64,000 nucleotides of DNA, taken from positions 1 to 64,000 of the forward strand of contig VGUP01000001.1 of the NCBI GenBank assembly GCA_016874175.1, written 5' to 3'. Every line of letters begins with the position of its first letter. Positions within the stretch are counted from its first letter, which is position 1. The DNA is from Gammaproteobacteria bacterium (GTDB lineage Bacteria > Pseudomonadota > Gammaproteobacteria > Steroidobacterales > Steroidobacteraceae). Below, piece by piece: positions 22,983-33,252 of this stretch. A program made the translations under genes and the position numbers. The notes under the pieces are model-generated. The model did no database searches. It was not told where the DNA came from and was given only the letters and a program-made list of their open reading frames with translations.

Positions 22983-23473
22983 CACGTGTCAGAACCAAGC
23001 TCGTAGTCGAGGTACGCAGCAGCGTGCGTCGTGGCGTGCCGGGTGCGGTATGCATCGGGCGTTGGGTGCGTGAGGCCGTCGGCACCAAGGGAAACGGTGC
23101 GGAGCTTGCGGTACGCATCGTCGGTGCGGCCGAGGGTCAGCGCCTCAATTTGCTATGGCGCGGCCACGATTACCCCACCAATGTGCTGTCGTTTCCGGCG
23201 TCTGCCGATGCGGCCGACGGCAAGGCGCGCCGGTCTTTGGGCGACATCGTGGTGTGCGCGCCGGTGGTCGCGCGCGAGGCGAAGCAACAACACAAGCGAC
23301 TCGATGACCACTGGGCGCACTTGCTGATCCACGGTGCCCTGCATTTGCTAGGCCATGACCATGAGCGTGAGTCGGACGCGACCCGCATGGAGCGTCGCGA
23401 GCGTCTTGTTTTGGCGCGGTTCCGCATTGCCGATCCTTACCGCATTTCTTCAGCCGTTTCGGAGCGACGATGA
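22979..23473 (+). CDS. ybeY: Endoribonuclease YbeY
   Basis: YbeY is a zinc endoribonuclease in 16S rRNA maturation and ribosome quality control. The three-histidine metal motif appears as [17 protein letters not shown] near residue 118, and [13 protein letters not shown] is the other family block. The start is GTG 22979, overlapping ybeZ by 4 nt, and the product has 164 residues. A short Lys/Arg-rich N-terminus precedes the family core. Confidence 0.95.
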   Translation: MTRVRTKLVVEVRSSVRRGVPGAVCIGRWVREAVGTKGNGAELAVRIVGAAEGQRLNLLWRGHDYPTNVLSFPASADAADGKARRSLGDIVVCAPVVAREAKQQHKRLDDHWAHLLIHGALHLLGHDHERESDATRMERRERLVLARFRIADPYRISSAVSERR

Positions 23474-24336
23474 CCAACCCGCGATACAGTTCCATGAGCT
23501 GGATACGCAAGCTCGGGCGCGCACTCTCCGGCGGGGCCGAAGACCGCGAAGATCTGGCGCAGCTCATGCGTCAGGCGCTCGAGCGTGGAGTGATCGACGC
23601 CGATGCGCTGCAAATGCTCGAAGGCGTACTCGGCGTATCCGACCTGCAGGTGCGTGACATCATGATCCCGCGGGCGCAGATGGTGGCCGTCCGTCGCGAC
23701 GATCCCCCGGAAAAACTGCTGCCGGTGATCGTCGAGTCTGGGCACTCGCGGTTCCCGGTGATCGACGACGACCGCGACGATGTCGTTGGCATCCTGCTTG
23801 CCAAAGACGTACTGCGGCTTTACGCGGCGGGTCGCGAAGACGATTTCGACATTCGCGAGTGCATGCGCTCGGCTGTCGTGGTCCCTGAATCGAAGCGCGT
23901 CAACGTCTTGCTCAAAGAATTCCGTCGGAATCGCAACCACATGGCGCTTGTGGTCGACGAGTATGGCGGGGTATCCGGACTGGTCACCATCGAAGATGCG
24001 ATCGAGCAAATCGTCGGCGAGATCGACGACGAGTTCGACGTCGAGGACGACAGCAACATTCGCAAAGAAGCCGAACGACAGTTCGTGGTGCGCGGCGGCA
24101 CGCCGATCGCCGAATTCAATGAATACTTCTCTACGACTTTGTCCGATGCCGAGTTCGACACCGTCGCAGGTCTGGTGATGCAGCAACTCGGACACCTGCC
24201 GCGTCGCGGCGAGACCGTGGTCATCGAAGGCATCGAGATGCGCGTGCTGCGCGCCGATCGTCGTCGGGTCGATGCGCTCAAGGTTATCCCGCCGCAAGAC
24301 GTGCTCCCCATCGAAGATCGCGGGAGCAACGACTGA
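23470..24336 (+). CDS. corC: Cystathionine-beta-synthase domain protein CorC/YbeX
   Basis: CorC/YbeX is linked to magnesium efflux and ribosome homeostasis. The 288 residues comprise two CBS domains (VRDIMIPRAQMVAVRRDDP and FDIRECMRSAVVVPES) and a C-terminal CorC_HlyC domain ending in VLRADRRRVDALKV. The acidic IVGEIDDEFDVEDD linker is typical. It overlaps ybeY by 4 nt. Confidence 0.93.
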   Translation: MTNPRYSSMSWIRKLGRALSGGAEDREDLAQLMRQALERGVIDADALQMLEGVLGVSDLQVRDIMIPRAQMVAVRRDDPPEKLLPVIVESGHSRFPVIDDDRDDVVGILLAKDVLRLYAAGREDDFDIRECMRSAVVVPESKRVNVLLKEFRRNRNHMALVVDEYGGVSGLVTIEDAIEQIVGEIDDEFDVEDDSNIRKEAERQFVVRGGTPIAEFNEYFSTTLSDAEFDTVAGLVMQQLGHLPRRGETVVIEGIEMRVLRADRRRVDALKVIPPQDVLPIEDRGSND

Positions 24337-24350
24337 GCGTCGACGCGGCG

Positions 24351-25958
24351 TTGGTTCGGATTCTGGGTGCCTGGCTGGACGGCGCGGGGAATGCCGTGCG
24401 GGTATACCTCGTGGCATTGCTTGCCGGCGCAGCGCTGTCGCTGGCGTTTGCGCCATTCAATCTTTGGCCATTGGCCGTCATCGCGCCCGCGGTGCTGTTT
24501 TCGTTGTGGGGTGGTGCCGCGCCGACGCCGGGTACATCAGCCGCGCAATCGGTATCGGCTGACGGCCCGATCTCGCCCGGACGCGCGGCGTCGCTGGGTT
24601 TCGCGTTCGGCTGCGGTACCTTCGCGGCTGGCACTTATTGGCTGTACGTCAGCATCCATGGCTTCGGCAAGGCGCCGGTGTGGTTGGCCTTGACCTTGAT
24701 GCTCGGCTTGGTCGCGCTGATGGCCTGCTATTCAGCGTTACTGGGTTATGTGGCGGCGCGCTTTTTTCCGCAGCACGGAGCGGTGCGTTGGTTGATCGCG
24801 TTGCCGGCGGGATGGGTGTTGCTCGAGTGGGTGCGCGGTTGGTTTTTATCTGGGTTCGGCTGGCTGTCGCTCGGCTATTCGCAGACAGGTACTTGGCTTG
24901 CCGGCTGGGCGCCGCTCGGCGGCGTCTATACGATATCTTTGGTCGTGGCGTTTCTGGCCGGGGCACTGGCATTTTGGTTCACTGAGCATCGCTCGAGTCA
25001 TCCATCATCAAAGAAAATACTATCTGCTTGGCAAGTGCTGCTCGTAATGGCGTTGCCGTGGTTGCTTGGCCTTGCGCTCGGGCGTATCGAGTGGACGCGC
25101 GCGAGCGGCGCGCCGGTCGGCGTCGCGATCATCCAGGGTGCTATTCCACAGGATCAAAAATGGCTGGCGGAAAATCGCGACAACAGCCTGCGCAGATATC
25201 GTGATCTCACGCTGTCAGCGCTGGGTACGCCGCTAATTATTTGGCCTGAGGCGGCTGCGCCGGAGCTGGCCAACAATATCGTGCCGTATCTCAGTGACTT
25301 GGCGCGCGCGGCCGAGGGCGCGGGCTCCAGTCTTTTGCTCGGGCTGATCCGTGCGGAGCCTGCCGAGAGCGGTGACCGTCCACGCTATTTCAACTCGTTA
25401 CTTGCCTTCGACAAAAAAATCACTTGGTACGACAAACATCATCTGGTACCCTTCGGCGAGTTCTTTCCGGTGCCCGAGGCAGTGCGACGCTGGATGCGGC
25501 TCATGAACTTGCCGTACTCCGATTTCTCGCGTGGCGCAGCGACACAGCCGCCGCTGCAAGTAGGCGGCCTCGCACTCGCGGCGAGCATTTGCTACGAGGA
25601 CGCTTACGCGAGTTCGCAACTCGCCGCCGCGCGGGCGTCGACAGCGCTTGTCAATGTCACCAACGATGCCTGGTTCGGGCGCTCGACGGCACGTCATCAA
25701 CATTTGCAGATTTCGCAGATGCGCGCGATCGAAGCACAGCGCTATTTGGTGCGCGCCGCCAATGACGGTATTTCCGCGGTGATCGGGCCACGTGGCGAGT
25801 TCGTTGCGCGCGCCCCCGATTTCCAGCAGGCAGTGCTGCGCTCGGCAATCGAGCCGCGTACTGGAATGTCGCCTTATCTGCGCTTCGGCAATGTGCCGCT
25901 GTTGTTTTTGCTGGTGATCTCGCTTGTGGTCGCGGTCGTGCTGCGATCGCGGTCGTGA
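24351..25958 (+). CDS. lnt: Apolipoprotein N-acyltransferase
   Basis: Lnt N-acylates the lipid-modified cysteine of lipoproteins at the periplasmic face of the inner membrane. The N-terminal half holds about six to eight hydrophobic segments (for example LVALLAGAALSLAFAPFNLWPLAVIAPAVLFSLW). The C-terminal nitrilase domain shows the catalytic triad Glu in IWPEAAAPE, Lys in YDKHHLVPFGEFFP and Cys in ASICYEDAY. The start is uncertain: the ORF-track TTG 24351 is the most upstream candidate and no clear Shine-Dalgarno supports it. The 535 residues slightly exceed E. coli (512). Confidence 0.93.
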   Translation: MVRILGAWLDGAGNAVRVYLVALLAGAALSLAFAPFNLWPLAVIAPAVLFSLWGGAAPTPGTSAAQSVSADGPISPGRAASLGFAFGCGTFAAGTYWLYVSIHGFGKAPVWLALTLMLGLVALMACYSALLGYVAARFFPQHGAVRWLIALPAGWVLLEWVRGWFLSGFGWLSLGYSQTGTWLAGWAPLGGVYTISLVVAFLAGALAFWFTEHRSSHPSSKKILSAWQVLLVMALPWLLGLALGRIEWTRASGAPVGVAIIQGAIPQDQKWLAENRDNSLRRYRDLTLSALGTPLIIWPEAAAPELANNIVPYLSDLARAAEGAGSSLLLGLIRAEPAESGDRPRYFNSLLAFDKKITWYDKHHLVPFGEFFPVPEAVRRWMRLMNLPYSDFSRGAATQPPLQVGGLALAASICYEDAYASSQLAAARASTALVNVTNDAWFGRSTARHQHLQISQMRAIEAQRYLVRAANDGISAVIGPRGEFVARAPDFQQAVLRSAIEPRTGMSPYLRFGNVPLLFLLVISLVVAVVLRSRS

Positions 25959-25996
25959 ACTTTCCCCGCCTCGCGCTGTCTAGGAGTTCCGTGTCC

Positions 25997-27565
25997 ATGC
26001 AGTGGGTCATCGCTATGTCACGACGTCCGTTCGTTCGTCGCAGCGTTGCTGCGATCGCTTCCGTTTTGGTCTTCAGCGCGTGTCAACCAGACACCTCGAG
26101 TGCCTCGGGTGCGCCGCTGGCCACGCTCGCGCAAGCGCCTGCCGCAGGCGCCGCGAGCGCACCTGCGCCGGCGGTGTCCTTGCCGAACTTCGCTTCACTC
26201 GTGCAGCAACAAGGCGCTGCAGTGGTCAATATTTCGACCAAGGGCAAACGGGTTCGCGTGGGCGCTCCCGGCATGTCACCGGACGATCCTTTCTTCGAAT
26301 TTTTCCGTCGCTTCGGCATCCCTGGCGCGCCGGGCGGTCGTGGCGATGCGCCAGGTCGCGAAGCGCCGGGCGGCGATGATGACGGCATGCGTCGTCCGGG
26401 TGACGAGGGCTCGGGTTTCATCGTCAGCAGTGACGGTTACATCCTCACCAACGCGCACGTGGTCGACGAAGCCGAAGAGGTCACGGTCAGGCTCACCGAT
26501 CGTCGCGAATTCATCGCCAAGATCATCGGCCTCGACAAACCGACTGATGTGGCCGTGCTGAAGATTGAAGCGCAAGCGTTGCCGGTGGTACGCATCGGTG
26601 ATCCGTCGAAGCTGCGTCCCGGCGAGTGGGTGCTCGCGATCGGTTCGCCTTTCGGTTTCGATAACTCCGCCACGGCAGGCATCGTCAGCGCCACGGCGCG
26701 CGGCTTGCCCAGCGGTGACAGCAACTACGTCAATTTCATTCAGACGGATGTCGCGGTAAATCCAGGCAACTCCGGCGGACCGCTCTTCAATCTTGCGGGC
26801 GAAGTGGTCGGCATCAACTCGCAGATTTACAGCCGCTCGGGTGGGTACATGGGGATTTCTTTTGCGATCCCGATCGATGTGGCGGTGAGCGTGCGCGATC
26901 AGCTCATCGCCAAAGGTCGGGTCAGCCGCGGCAAAATCGGTGTCTCGATCCAGCAGCTCGACGCCACGCTTGCCGAGAGCTTCGGTCTCGATCGGCCGCG
27001 CGGAGCCTTGGTGGGCGGTGTCGAAACTGATGGGCCGGCTGACAAAGCGGGTCTGCGTCAGGGTGACATCATCCTGTCAGCCAACGGCCGCGTGATCGAA
27101 CGCTCCGAAGAACTGCCGACAGTGATCGGTCAGATTCGACCCGGCAGCGAAGTCACGCTCGAGGTTTGGCGCGATCGGGCGAAGCGTACCGTCAAAGTTC
27201 GCGTTGGCGAGCTCGAGCCCGCGCGTCCGGTGGTGGCCGATAATCAGCGCGCCGAGTCGGAAAGTTCGGCAGATCGTCTGGGGCTCGTGGTGCGTGACCT
27301 GACGAGCGAGGAGCGCAGCCAGGGTGACATGCGCGATGGCCGCGGTGGGCGTACGCCCGTGCCCGAGGGCGTGCTGGTCGAGAGAGCGCAAGGCGCCGCG
27401 CGCGACGCGGGCGTGCAGCGTGGCGACTTCGTGCTCAACGTAAATGGGCGGCCAGTGAAGACGGTCAAAGAATTCCGCGAGGCGGTAGCGAAAGCGGGCA
27501 AGGCGGTGGCGCTGCTCGTGCAGCGCGGCGGCTCGCAGATCTTCATCCCGATCCGCGGCGAGTAG
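25997..27565 (+). CDS. HtrA/DegP-type serine protease with a lipoprotein-like signal
   Basis: This envelope quality-control protease has a trypsin-like domain followed by two PDZ domains. The triad is His in TNAHVVDEAEEV, Asp in KPTDVAVLKI and Ser in NPGNSGGPLFN. The PDZ domains follow near residues 285-375 (GALVGGVETDGPADKAGLRQGDIIL) and 430-515. I chose ATG 25997 with TAGGAG 10 nt upstream. GTG 25991 and ATG 26015 remain possible. The signal region ends VLVFSAC-QPD, which fits a lipobox, followed by a Ser/Ala/Pro-rich linker, so it may be membrane-anchored rather than soluble. It directly follows lnt. Confidence 0.9.
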   Translation: MQWVIAMSRRPFVRRSVAAIASVLVFSACQPDTSSASGAPLATLAQAPAAGAASAPAPAVSLPNFASLVQQQGAAVVNISTKGKRVRVGAPGMSPDDPFFEFFRRFGIPGAPGGRGDAPGREAPGGDDDGMRRPGDEGSGFIVSSDGYILTNAHVVDEAEEVTVRLTDRREFIAKIIGLDKPTDVAVLKIEAQALPVVRIGDPSKLRPGEWVLAIGSPFGFDNSATAGIVSATARGLPSGDSNYVNFIQTDVAVNPGNSGGPLFNLAGEVVGINSQIYSRSGGYMGISFAIPIDVAVSVRDQLIAKGRVSRGKIGVSIQQLDATLAESFGLDRPRGALVGGVETDGPADKAGLRQGDIILSANGRVIERSEELPTVIGQIRPGSEVTLEVWRDRAKRTVKVRVGELEPARPVVADNQRAESESSADRLGLVVRDLTSEERSQGDMRDGRGGRTPVPEGVLVERAQGAARDAGVQRGDFVLNVNGRPVKTVKEFREAVAKAGKAVALLVQRGGSQIFIPIRGE

Positions 27566-27571
27566 GCGCGC

Positions 27572-28888
27572 TCAGCGGCCGCGCGCGGCGAGTTCGCGGT
27601 AAGGGCGCAAGGCACGTTCGATCGAGAGCGCAGCGAGTGGCGTGGCGACGGCGGTGACCATGATCACCCCGTCGCCGATTCGCTGTTCGTCTTGCAGCAC
27701 GTAGTCCGACACCATCGACATGGCGGTCGCGCCGATACCGATACCCGTCAAATTGATCACCAGCAGATAGAGCGCCGAGGCGCGGGCGCGCAACGGGCCG
27801 GGTGTCACCAGTTGCAAGGCCGCAGAGGCTGCCGCAAACGGGAAGCTTGAGCAGGACAGCGTCGGTACCAGCAATGCGAGTGCCAAATAGGGGTTGGCAG
27901 TGCTGAAGGTCAGTGCGACCAGCGGCGCGAGCAGCAGCGCGCTGATCAGCAAGACGCGAAGCTCAGCGTCTTGTTTGCCCGCAGCGCGCCAGCGATCGGC
28001 GAGCGTGCCGCCCACCATGATTCCCGTAGCGCCAGCGACCAGCATGATTGGGCCGTAACTGAAGGCGACCTCGATCGGACTAAAACCGTGGACGCGCATG
28101 AAATGCGCCGGAATCCAGAATGCGACGCCGTTGAAGACGAGCGTGAGCATCGACACGCCAAAGGTGTGCAGCAAGTAAAATGGCCACTCCTGCCGCATCC
28201 AGCGCATGACATCAACAAAATGCGCAGCCGCCGGCACTGCAGTTTGGCGTGCGGGCTCTGGGATCCGCAGTATCCAGATCGTCACCAGCATGCCAAGTGG
28301 ACCGAGAATCAGGAACGGCAGCTGCCAGGGGCGCACCTCGCCGATGAGCGGCCAGTGCATCACTTCGGCGGCAGAGATCATCGAGACGAGGGCGCCGGTG
28401 ATCATCACTGCGGCACCAATGCCGAAGTAGATGCCCACCGAAAACAGTGCCAATGCGCGACTGCGCTGCCGTGGCGGATAGAGGTCGGCGATCATCGAAT
28501 AGGCAGTCGGCGTGAGCGCAGCTTCGCCGACACCCACGCCTACGCGGGCTGCAAACAGTCCGAGGTAGCTGGTTGCACGACCACAGAGCGCAGTCATCAG
28601 TGACCAAAGAAATATGCCGCCAGCGACGATATTGCGCCGATTACCGGTATCGGCCTAGCGCCCGATAGGCCACACGCCGAGTACGGTGTAGCAGATGGCG
28701 AACGCGAGACCGTACAGCAGACTCACTTCGGTGTCGCTGAGACCAAGGTCGGCGCGAATCGGCCCGACTAGCATCGAGAGAATCTGTCGATCCACGTACG
28801 AGAATACGTAGGCGACCATCAGCGCAAGGGTCACGTGCTGCGCCACGGCGGGCGCTGGAAAATCACTTGCGCGAGAGGGTACTGTCAC
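27572..28888 (-). pseudogene. MFS transporter interrupted by one in-frame amber codon
   Basis: The gene reads as one 439-codon frame from ATG 28888 (MTVPSRASDFPAPAVAQHVTLALMVAYVFSYVDRQIL) to 27572, broken only by TAG at 28655-28657. The frame before it (77 residues) ends GVWPIGR, and after it the same frame continues ADTGNRRNIVAGGIFLWSLMTALCG. The stop therefore falls inside MFS motif A (G-x-L-A-D-R-x-G-R-R), where leucine is expected between TM2 and TM3. A TTG-to-TAG change would explain it. Eight or more further TM segments follow intact (ORF 27572..28597). It could be a recent nonsense mutation, a suppressible codon or a sequencing error. Substrate unknown. Confidence 0.8.
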
Positions 28889-28922
28889 TAGGGGGGCGGT
28901 TCGTTGACCAATAGTTAGGTGA

Positions 28923-29768
28923 TCAATAATTGGGTGTCTTCGGCAGCGCTTGCCCGTAGGGTGCGAGTTCGGGAGGCAGGATCGGTCGATGTGGTGGATG
29001 CCAGGTGAACGGTTTTTTCACGGTATCGAAGGTATTGACCAGCGGACCATTCACGGTGCGCACGAACAGGTTATAGCCGGTGTCGGTGCCGGCGGGTCCG
29101 TGATATCCGTTCTCGCGCCACCAGCAGTAGCCGCCGCGCTGCATGCGACCGAGATCGCCCCAGACGTAATCGCCCTCGATCGTATACAGCTCTTCGACCA
29201 TGGGATGCGTCCACTGCGGTTTTGCCATACCCGGTGGCACGCGATGCGGCGGTGAGCAATAAAGAAATGTGGTTTCGCCGGTGTCCGGGTCGGTGCGCAG
29301 GGGCTTGATGGCCACGCCTTTGGAGAGCTGTGGATCGACCAGGCTCGGATCCCAGTCCATCGCCAGCGGATTTACGTGTTCGACGAGGCGCCGCTCATCA
29401 AAACCCGGTGAGCTGCCGTTGCCGAGCATCGGCTCGCCGTAAAGCATGGTCAGCAAGACCGCGCCGTGCGGGCTGGAGGCTAGTGCGCGCGTATACCCGG
29501 CGGGCAGAAACCCATAGTGGTGTTGTTCGTAGGATCGACCATTGATGACGAGGCAGCCCTCGAGCACCAAAAACTCTTCGTGGGTCGTGAGGTGCTGCGG
29601 CGCGCTGCGACTCCAGCCGGCCGGATAGCGCACGATGCAGGTCGAGCTGCGATCGGTGTCATCGATACTGAGCAGCTTCGAGTCGACGTCGGGTCGCGCG
29701 TTGCCGTGCAGGCCTTGGCGCCACGGGATCATTTGCGACTGCACGAACATGATGTGGGGTCTTGCCAT
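28923..29768 (-). CDS. Two-cupin protein (ChrR/DUF4437-like), function unknown
   Basis: The 281 residues contain two cupin-like halves. The first has TTHEEFLVLEGCLVINGRSYEQHHYGFLPAGYTRAL with a metal-ligand-like HxxxE pattern. The second has WTHPMVEELYTIEGDYVWGDLGRMQRGGYCWWRENGYHGP. No signal peptide is visible. It lies 34 nt upstream of the broken MFS gene on the same strand, so the two may form a small operon. Cupins of this type are often small-molecule binders or oxygenases, but I cannot assign a substrate. Confidence 0.7.
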   Translation of the reverse strand: MARPHIMFVQSQMIPWRQGLHGNARPDVDSKLLSIDDTDRSSTCIVRYPAGWSRSAPQHLTTHEEFLVLEGCLVINGRSYEQHHYGFLPAGYTRALASSPHGAVLLTMLYGEPMLGNGSSPGFDERRLVEHVNPLAMDWDPSLVDPQLSKGVAIKPLRTDPDTGETTFLYCSPPHRVPPGMAKPQWTHPMVEELYTIEGDYVWGDLGRMQRGGYCWWRENGYHGPAGTDTGYNLFVRTVNGPLVNTFDTVKKPFTWHPPHRPILPPELAPYGQALPKTPNY

Positions 29769-29858
29769 GAGCCCTAGTGGAGCAAATCCGTCATGCGCCT
29801 ACAATCGAGGCAGCGATTTCGTTCGTTCCGCGGGGTGACCGCGGGTGAGGTTCGTCCG

Positions 29859-30524
29859 ATGACGGTGCGCGCGCCGGATTCTCTTGATCACGTGGGCTTT
29901 GCCGGCCCCGACCTCGATACCTTGTGCGCCGAGTGGCGCGAGCTCGGTTTCGAGCCGACGCCACCGCAGGCCTTGGTGGCGGTGACGGAAGCGGGCGAGA
30001 AGGTCGATCTCCAGCAGCGCAGTGCGCACATCATGCTGGAGCACGGCTATATCGAGCTGACCGAGGTTCGCGAGATCGCTGGCCATCATCTTGCGCGGTG
30101 GCTGTCACGTGGGCCTGCACTCTGCATCGTGGCCTATGGTTCAAAGGATCTGCGCAGCTGGCGTGCGCAGTGCAGCGAGCCCGGCATGTCTGCGGTGATG
30201 ACAGCGTCGCGGACCATCGAGTATGGCGAGCATCACGGTGAAGCCCGATTTCTCTGGTGCATGCGCGATCTGGCGCGCACACCGGCTGCGCTCGAGTGTG
30301 TAGTCGAACACCTGACGCCAGCGCTGGTTTTTCAGCCCGCTGTGCAGCGTCATCGAAATGGGGCGCGAGCGCTGCGCGGCGTAGAGATCGCGGGCGATAG
30401 AGTGGTGGGCCTCACCATCGAGGTGGCCGAACTTGCGGCGCTCGGTCGGCAAGAGGTGGCGTTGCGGACCGCGCCCGACTGTCGACTGCGCTACATCGAG
30501 ACCGATACCGCGCGGCGCGCTTGA
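29859..30524 (+). CDS. VOC-superfamily (glyoxalase-like) protein, function unknown
   Basis: I start at ATG 29859 (MTVRAPDSLDHVGFAGPDLDTLCAEWRELGF) because GGTGAGG lies 8 nt upstream; the ORF-track ATG at 29793 lacks support. The 221 residues begin with a VOC beta-alpha-beta module (DHVGFAGPDL) and continue with AHIMLEHGYIELTEV, where His and Glu could be metal ligands, and AALECVVEHLTPALVFQPAVQRHRNGARALRGVEI, the second module. This resembles the Glyoxalase_3 group. It is divergent from the cupin/MFS pair and 88 nt upstream of leuS. Confidence 0.7.
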   Translation: MTVRAPDSLDHVGFAGPDLDTLCAEWRELGFEPTPPQALVAVTEAGEKVDLQQRSAHIMLEHGYIELTEVREIAGHHLARWLSRGPALCIVAYGSKDLRSWRAQCSEPGMSAVMTASRTIEYGEHHGEARFLWCMRDLARTPAALECVVEHLTPALVFQPAVQRHRNGARALRGVEIAGDRVVGLTIEVAELAALGRQEVALRTAPDCRLRYIETDTARRA

Positions 30525-30611
30525 CGGGCTGCGGGAGAGAGTGCCGTCGTGTACCATCGCCGCTCGCCGAAGTGGCGGTATTTACAGGCTTTTTTGGCCA
30601 CGAGCTGATCC

Positions 30612-33248
30612 ATGGACGAGCGTTACGAACCGGCCGCCGTTGAGCGTGCCGCACAACAGCACTGGAAAGCAGCGCGCAGTTTTGCTGCCAAAGAAGACTC
30701 GTCCAAGGGCAAGTTCTATTGCTTGTCGATGTTCCCGTACCCCTCGGGTCGTTTGCACATGGGTCACGTGCGCAACTACACCATCGGCGATGTGCTGTCG
30801 CGGTTCGCGCGCATGCAGGGGCGCAATGTGCTGCAGCCCATGGGCTGGGATGCCTTCGGCTTGCCGGCCGAGAACGCGGCCATGGCTAATGGCGTCGCGC
30901 CGGCTAAATGGACGCGCGACAACATCGCGTACATGAAGCGGCAGTTGCAGGCGCTCGGTTTTGCGCTCGATTGGGAACGCGAGTTTGCGACCTGCGATCC
31001 CGCCTATTACCGCTGGAACCAATGGTTCTTCTTGCGCATGCGCGAGAAAGGCATCGCCTACAAAAAAACCGGCGTGGTGAATTGGGATCCGATCGATCAG
31101 ACGGTGCTGGCCAACGAGCAGGTCATCGACGGTCGCGGCTGGCGCACCGGCGCGCTTGTCGAGAAGCGCGAAATCCCGATGTATTACCTCAACATCACGG
31201 CCTATGCCGAGGAGTCGCTCGGTGCGCTCGCCGGGCTCGAGGGCTGGCCCGGACGCGTCAAGGTCATGCAGGCCAACTGGATTGGTCGCAGCGAGGGCGC
31301 GGAAATCAGCTTCCCGCTCGCCGACGATGCGCGCGCCGCGTTGGCTGCGAGCGGCGAGTCGACTGCGACGGCGACGCTCAAAGTTTTCACCACGCGTGCA
31401 GACACGGTATTCGGGGTCACGTTCATGGCGATCGCTGCCGAGCATCCGCTCGCGCTGGCCGCCGGTGTGCGCGATCCCTCGCTGCAGGCGTTCATCGACG
31501 AATGTCGCCGCGGCAGCACCATGGAGGCGGATGTCGCCACCATGGAAAAGAAAGGTCGGCGCACAGGGTTGCATGTGCTGCATCCGTTTACCAGCAAGCC
31601 GGTCGAGGTCTGGGTCGCCAATTACGTACTGATGGGCTACGGCGAAGGCGCGGTCATGGGTGTGCCTGCGCACGACGAGCGCGACTTCGAGTTCGCGACC
31701 TGCAACAACATCGATATCGTCACCGTCGTGCAGCCCAAAGATGGTGCGTGGCAGAGCGTGCAAGCGCCGTGGCAAGAATCCTATGGTGACTACGGTATCA
31801 CCGTGAATTCGGCCGAGTTTTCCGGGCTCGAATTCAAACCGGCGGTGGCTGCGATCGCAACTGCGCTCGAGCGCAAGGGTCTTGGTCGCAAGCGTATCCA
31901 GTTTCGCTTGCGCGATTGGGGTATTTCGCGGCAGCGCTACTGGGGCTGCCCGATCCCGCTCATTCATTGCGAACACTGTGGCGAAGTGCCGGTGCCCGAT
32001 GCGCAGTTACCGGTGGTGTTGCCTGAAGATTTGGTGCCCGATGGCAGCGGCAATCCGCTTGGCAAGACGGCGGCGTTTTTCAAGGTCGACTGCCCGAATT
32101 GCGGCAAGCCGGCGCGGCGCGAAACCGACACCATGGACACCTTCGTCGATTCGTCCTGGTATTTCCTGCGTTTCGCCTGCCCGGACAACGAACGCACGAT
32201 GGTCGACGAGCGCGTCAAATATTGGTTGCCGGTCGATCAGTATATTGGTGGCATCGAGCACGCGATCCTGCATCTGCTTTACGCGCGTTTCTGGACCAAG
32301 GTGATGCGCGATCTCGGTCTCGTGAATATCGACGAACCGTTCGCCAATCTGTTCACGCAGGGCATGGTGCTCAATCACATCTATTCCCATCAGCCGGCTG
32401 AGGGGCGCCGCCACTACTTCAACCCGATTGACGTCGACGTCGAAGAACAAGACGGCAGCAAGCGTTGTTTCGTGACGCGTGATGACGGCTCGCGCATCGA
32501 GGTGAACTACGACGGTCTCGGCACGATGTCGAAGTCGAAGAACAACGGCGTCGATCCGCAGAGCCTCGTCGAGAAATATGGTGCGGATACAGCGCGCCTC
32601 TTCATGATGTTTGCAGCGCCGCCCGAGCAGACGCTCGAATGGTCAGACGAAGGCGTGCAGGGAGCGTTCCGTTTTATCCGCCGCCTGTGGACGGCGGTGT
32701 ATCAGCATGTTACAGCGGGTACGGCGGTACCACTCGACAAGTCTGCGTTGACGGCAGCGCAAAAAGATTTGCGACGGGCAGCCCACCAAGCCTTGGTCAA
32801 GGTCACCGACGATATTGGTCGTCGACGTACCTTCAATACCGCGGTCGCGGCGGTGATGGAGTTGCTGAATGCCGTCCCGCGTTTCGAGGACCGCTCGCCG
32901 CAGGGACGTGCGGTGGTGCAAGAGGCACTCGAAATCGCCGTGATCGGTTTGTCGCCGATGGTACCGCATGTGTGCCACGCGCTGTGGCAAGCACTCGGGC
33001 ATGCCGAGGCGATCATCGATGTCAGCTGGCCGGCAGCCGATCAAGCCGCGTTGGCGCAAGATGCCCTCACGCTCGTGGTCCAGGTCAACGGCAAGCTGCG
33101 TAGTCAGGTGACGGTAGCCCTTGATGCCGATGAAGCGACCATTCGCGCCACGGCACTTGCCGATGAAACAGTACGGCGCTTCGTCGGCGATGCCACACCA
33201 AAGAAAATCGTGGTCGTGCTGCGCAAACTGGTCAATGTGGTGATCTGA
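30612..33248 (+). CDS. leuS: Leucyl-tRNA synthetase
   Basis: LeuRS charges tRNA-Leu and edits mischarged products in its CP1 domain. The 878 residues show the class I HIGH motif as [15 protein letters not shown] near residue 40. The editing region has [10 protein letters not shown] and [10 protein letters not shown], the zinc-type [16 protein letters not shown] and [27 protein letters not shown] blocks follow, and KMSKS is present as TMSKSKNNG. The length matches E. coli (860). Confidence 0.98.
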   Translation: MDERYEPAAVERAAQQHWKAARSFAAKEDSSKGKFYCLSMFPYPSGRLHMGHVRNYTIGDVLSRFARMQGRNVLQPMGWDAFGLPAENAAMANGVAPAKWTRDNIAYMKRQLQALGFALDWEREFATCDPAYYRWNQWFFLRMREKGIAYKKTGVVNWDPIDQTVLANEQVIDGRGWRTGALVEKREIPMYYLNITAYAEESLGALAGLEGWPGRVKVMQANWIGRSEGAEISFPLADDARAALAASGESTATATLKVFTTRADTVFGVTFMAIAAEHPLALAAGVRDPSLQAFIDECRRGSTMEADVATMEKKGRRTGLHVLHPFTSKPVEVWVANYVLMGYGEGAVMGVPAHDERDFEFATCNNIDIVTVVQPKDGAWQSVQAPWQESYGDYGITVNSAEFSGLEFKPAVAAIATALERKGLGRKRIQFRLRDWGISRQRYWGCPIPLIHCEHCGEVPVPDAQLPVVLPEDLVPDGSGNPLGKTAAFFKVDCPNCGKPARRETDTMDTFVDSSWYFLRFACPDNERTMVDERVKYWLPVDQYIGGIEHAILHLLYARFWTKVMRDLGLVNIDEPFANLFTQGMVLNHIYSHQPAEGRRHYFNPIDVDVEEQDGSKRCFVTRDDGSRIEVNYDGLGTMSKSKNNGVDPQSLVEKYGADTARLFMMFAAPPEQTLEWSDEGVQGAFRFIRRLWTAVYQHVTAGTAVPLDKSALTAAQKDLRRAAHQALVKVTDDIGRRRTFNTAVAAVMELLNAVPRFEDRSPQGRAVVQEALEIAVIGLSPMVPHVCHALWQALGHAEAIIDVSWPAADQAALAQDALTLVVQVNGKLRSQVTVALDADEATIRATALADETVRRFVGDATPKKIVVVLRKLVNVVI

Positions 33249-33252
33249 GATC

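Noticed and set aside
30582-31976. 464-codon minus-strand frame opposite leuS
   Set aside because: Antisense to a certain gene, with no motif and no Shine-Dalgarno.
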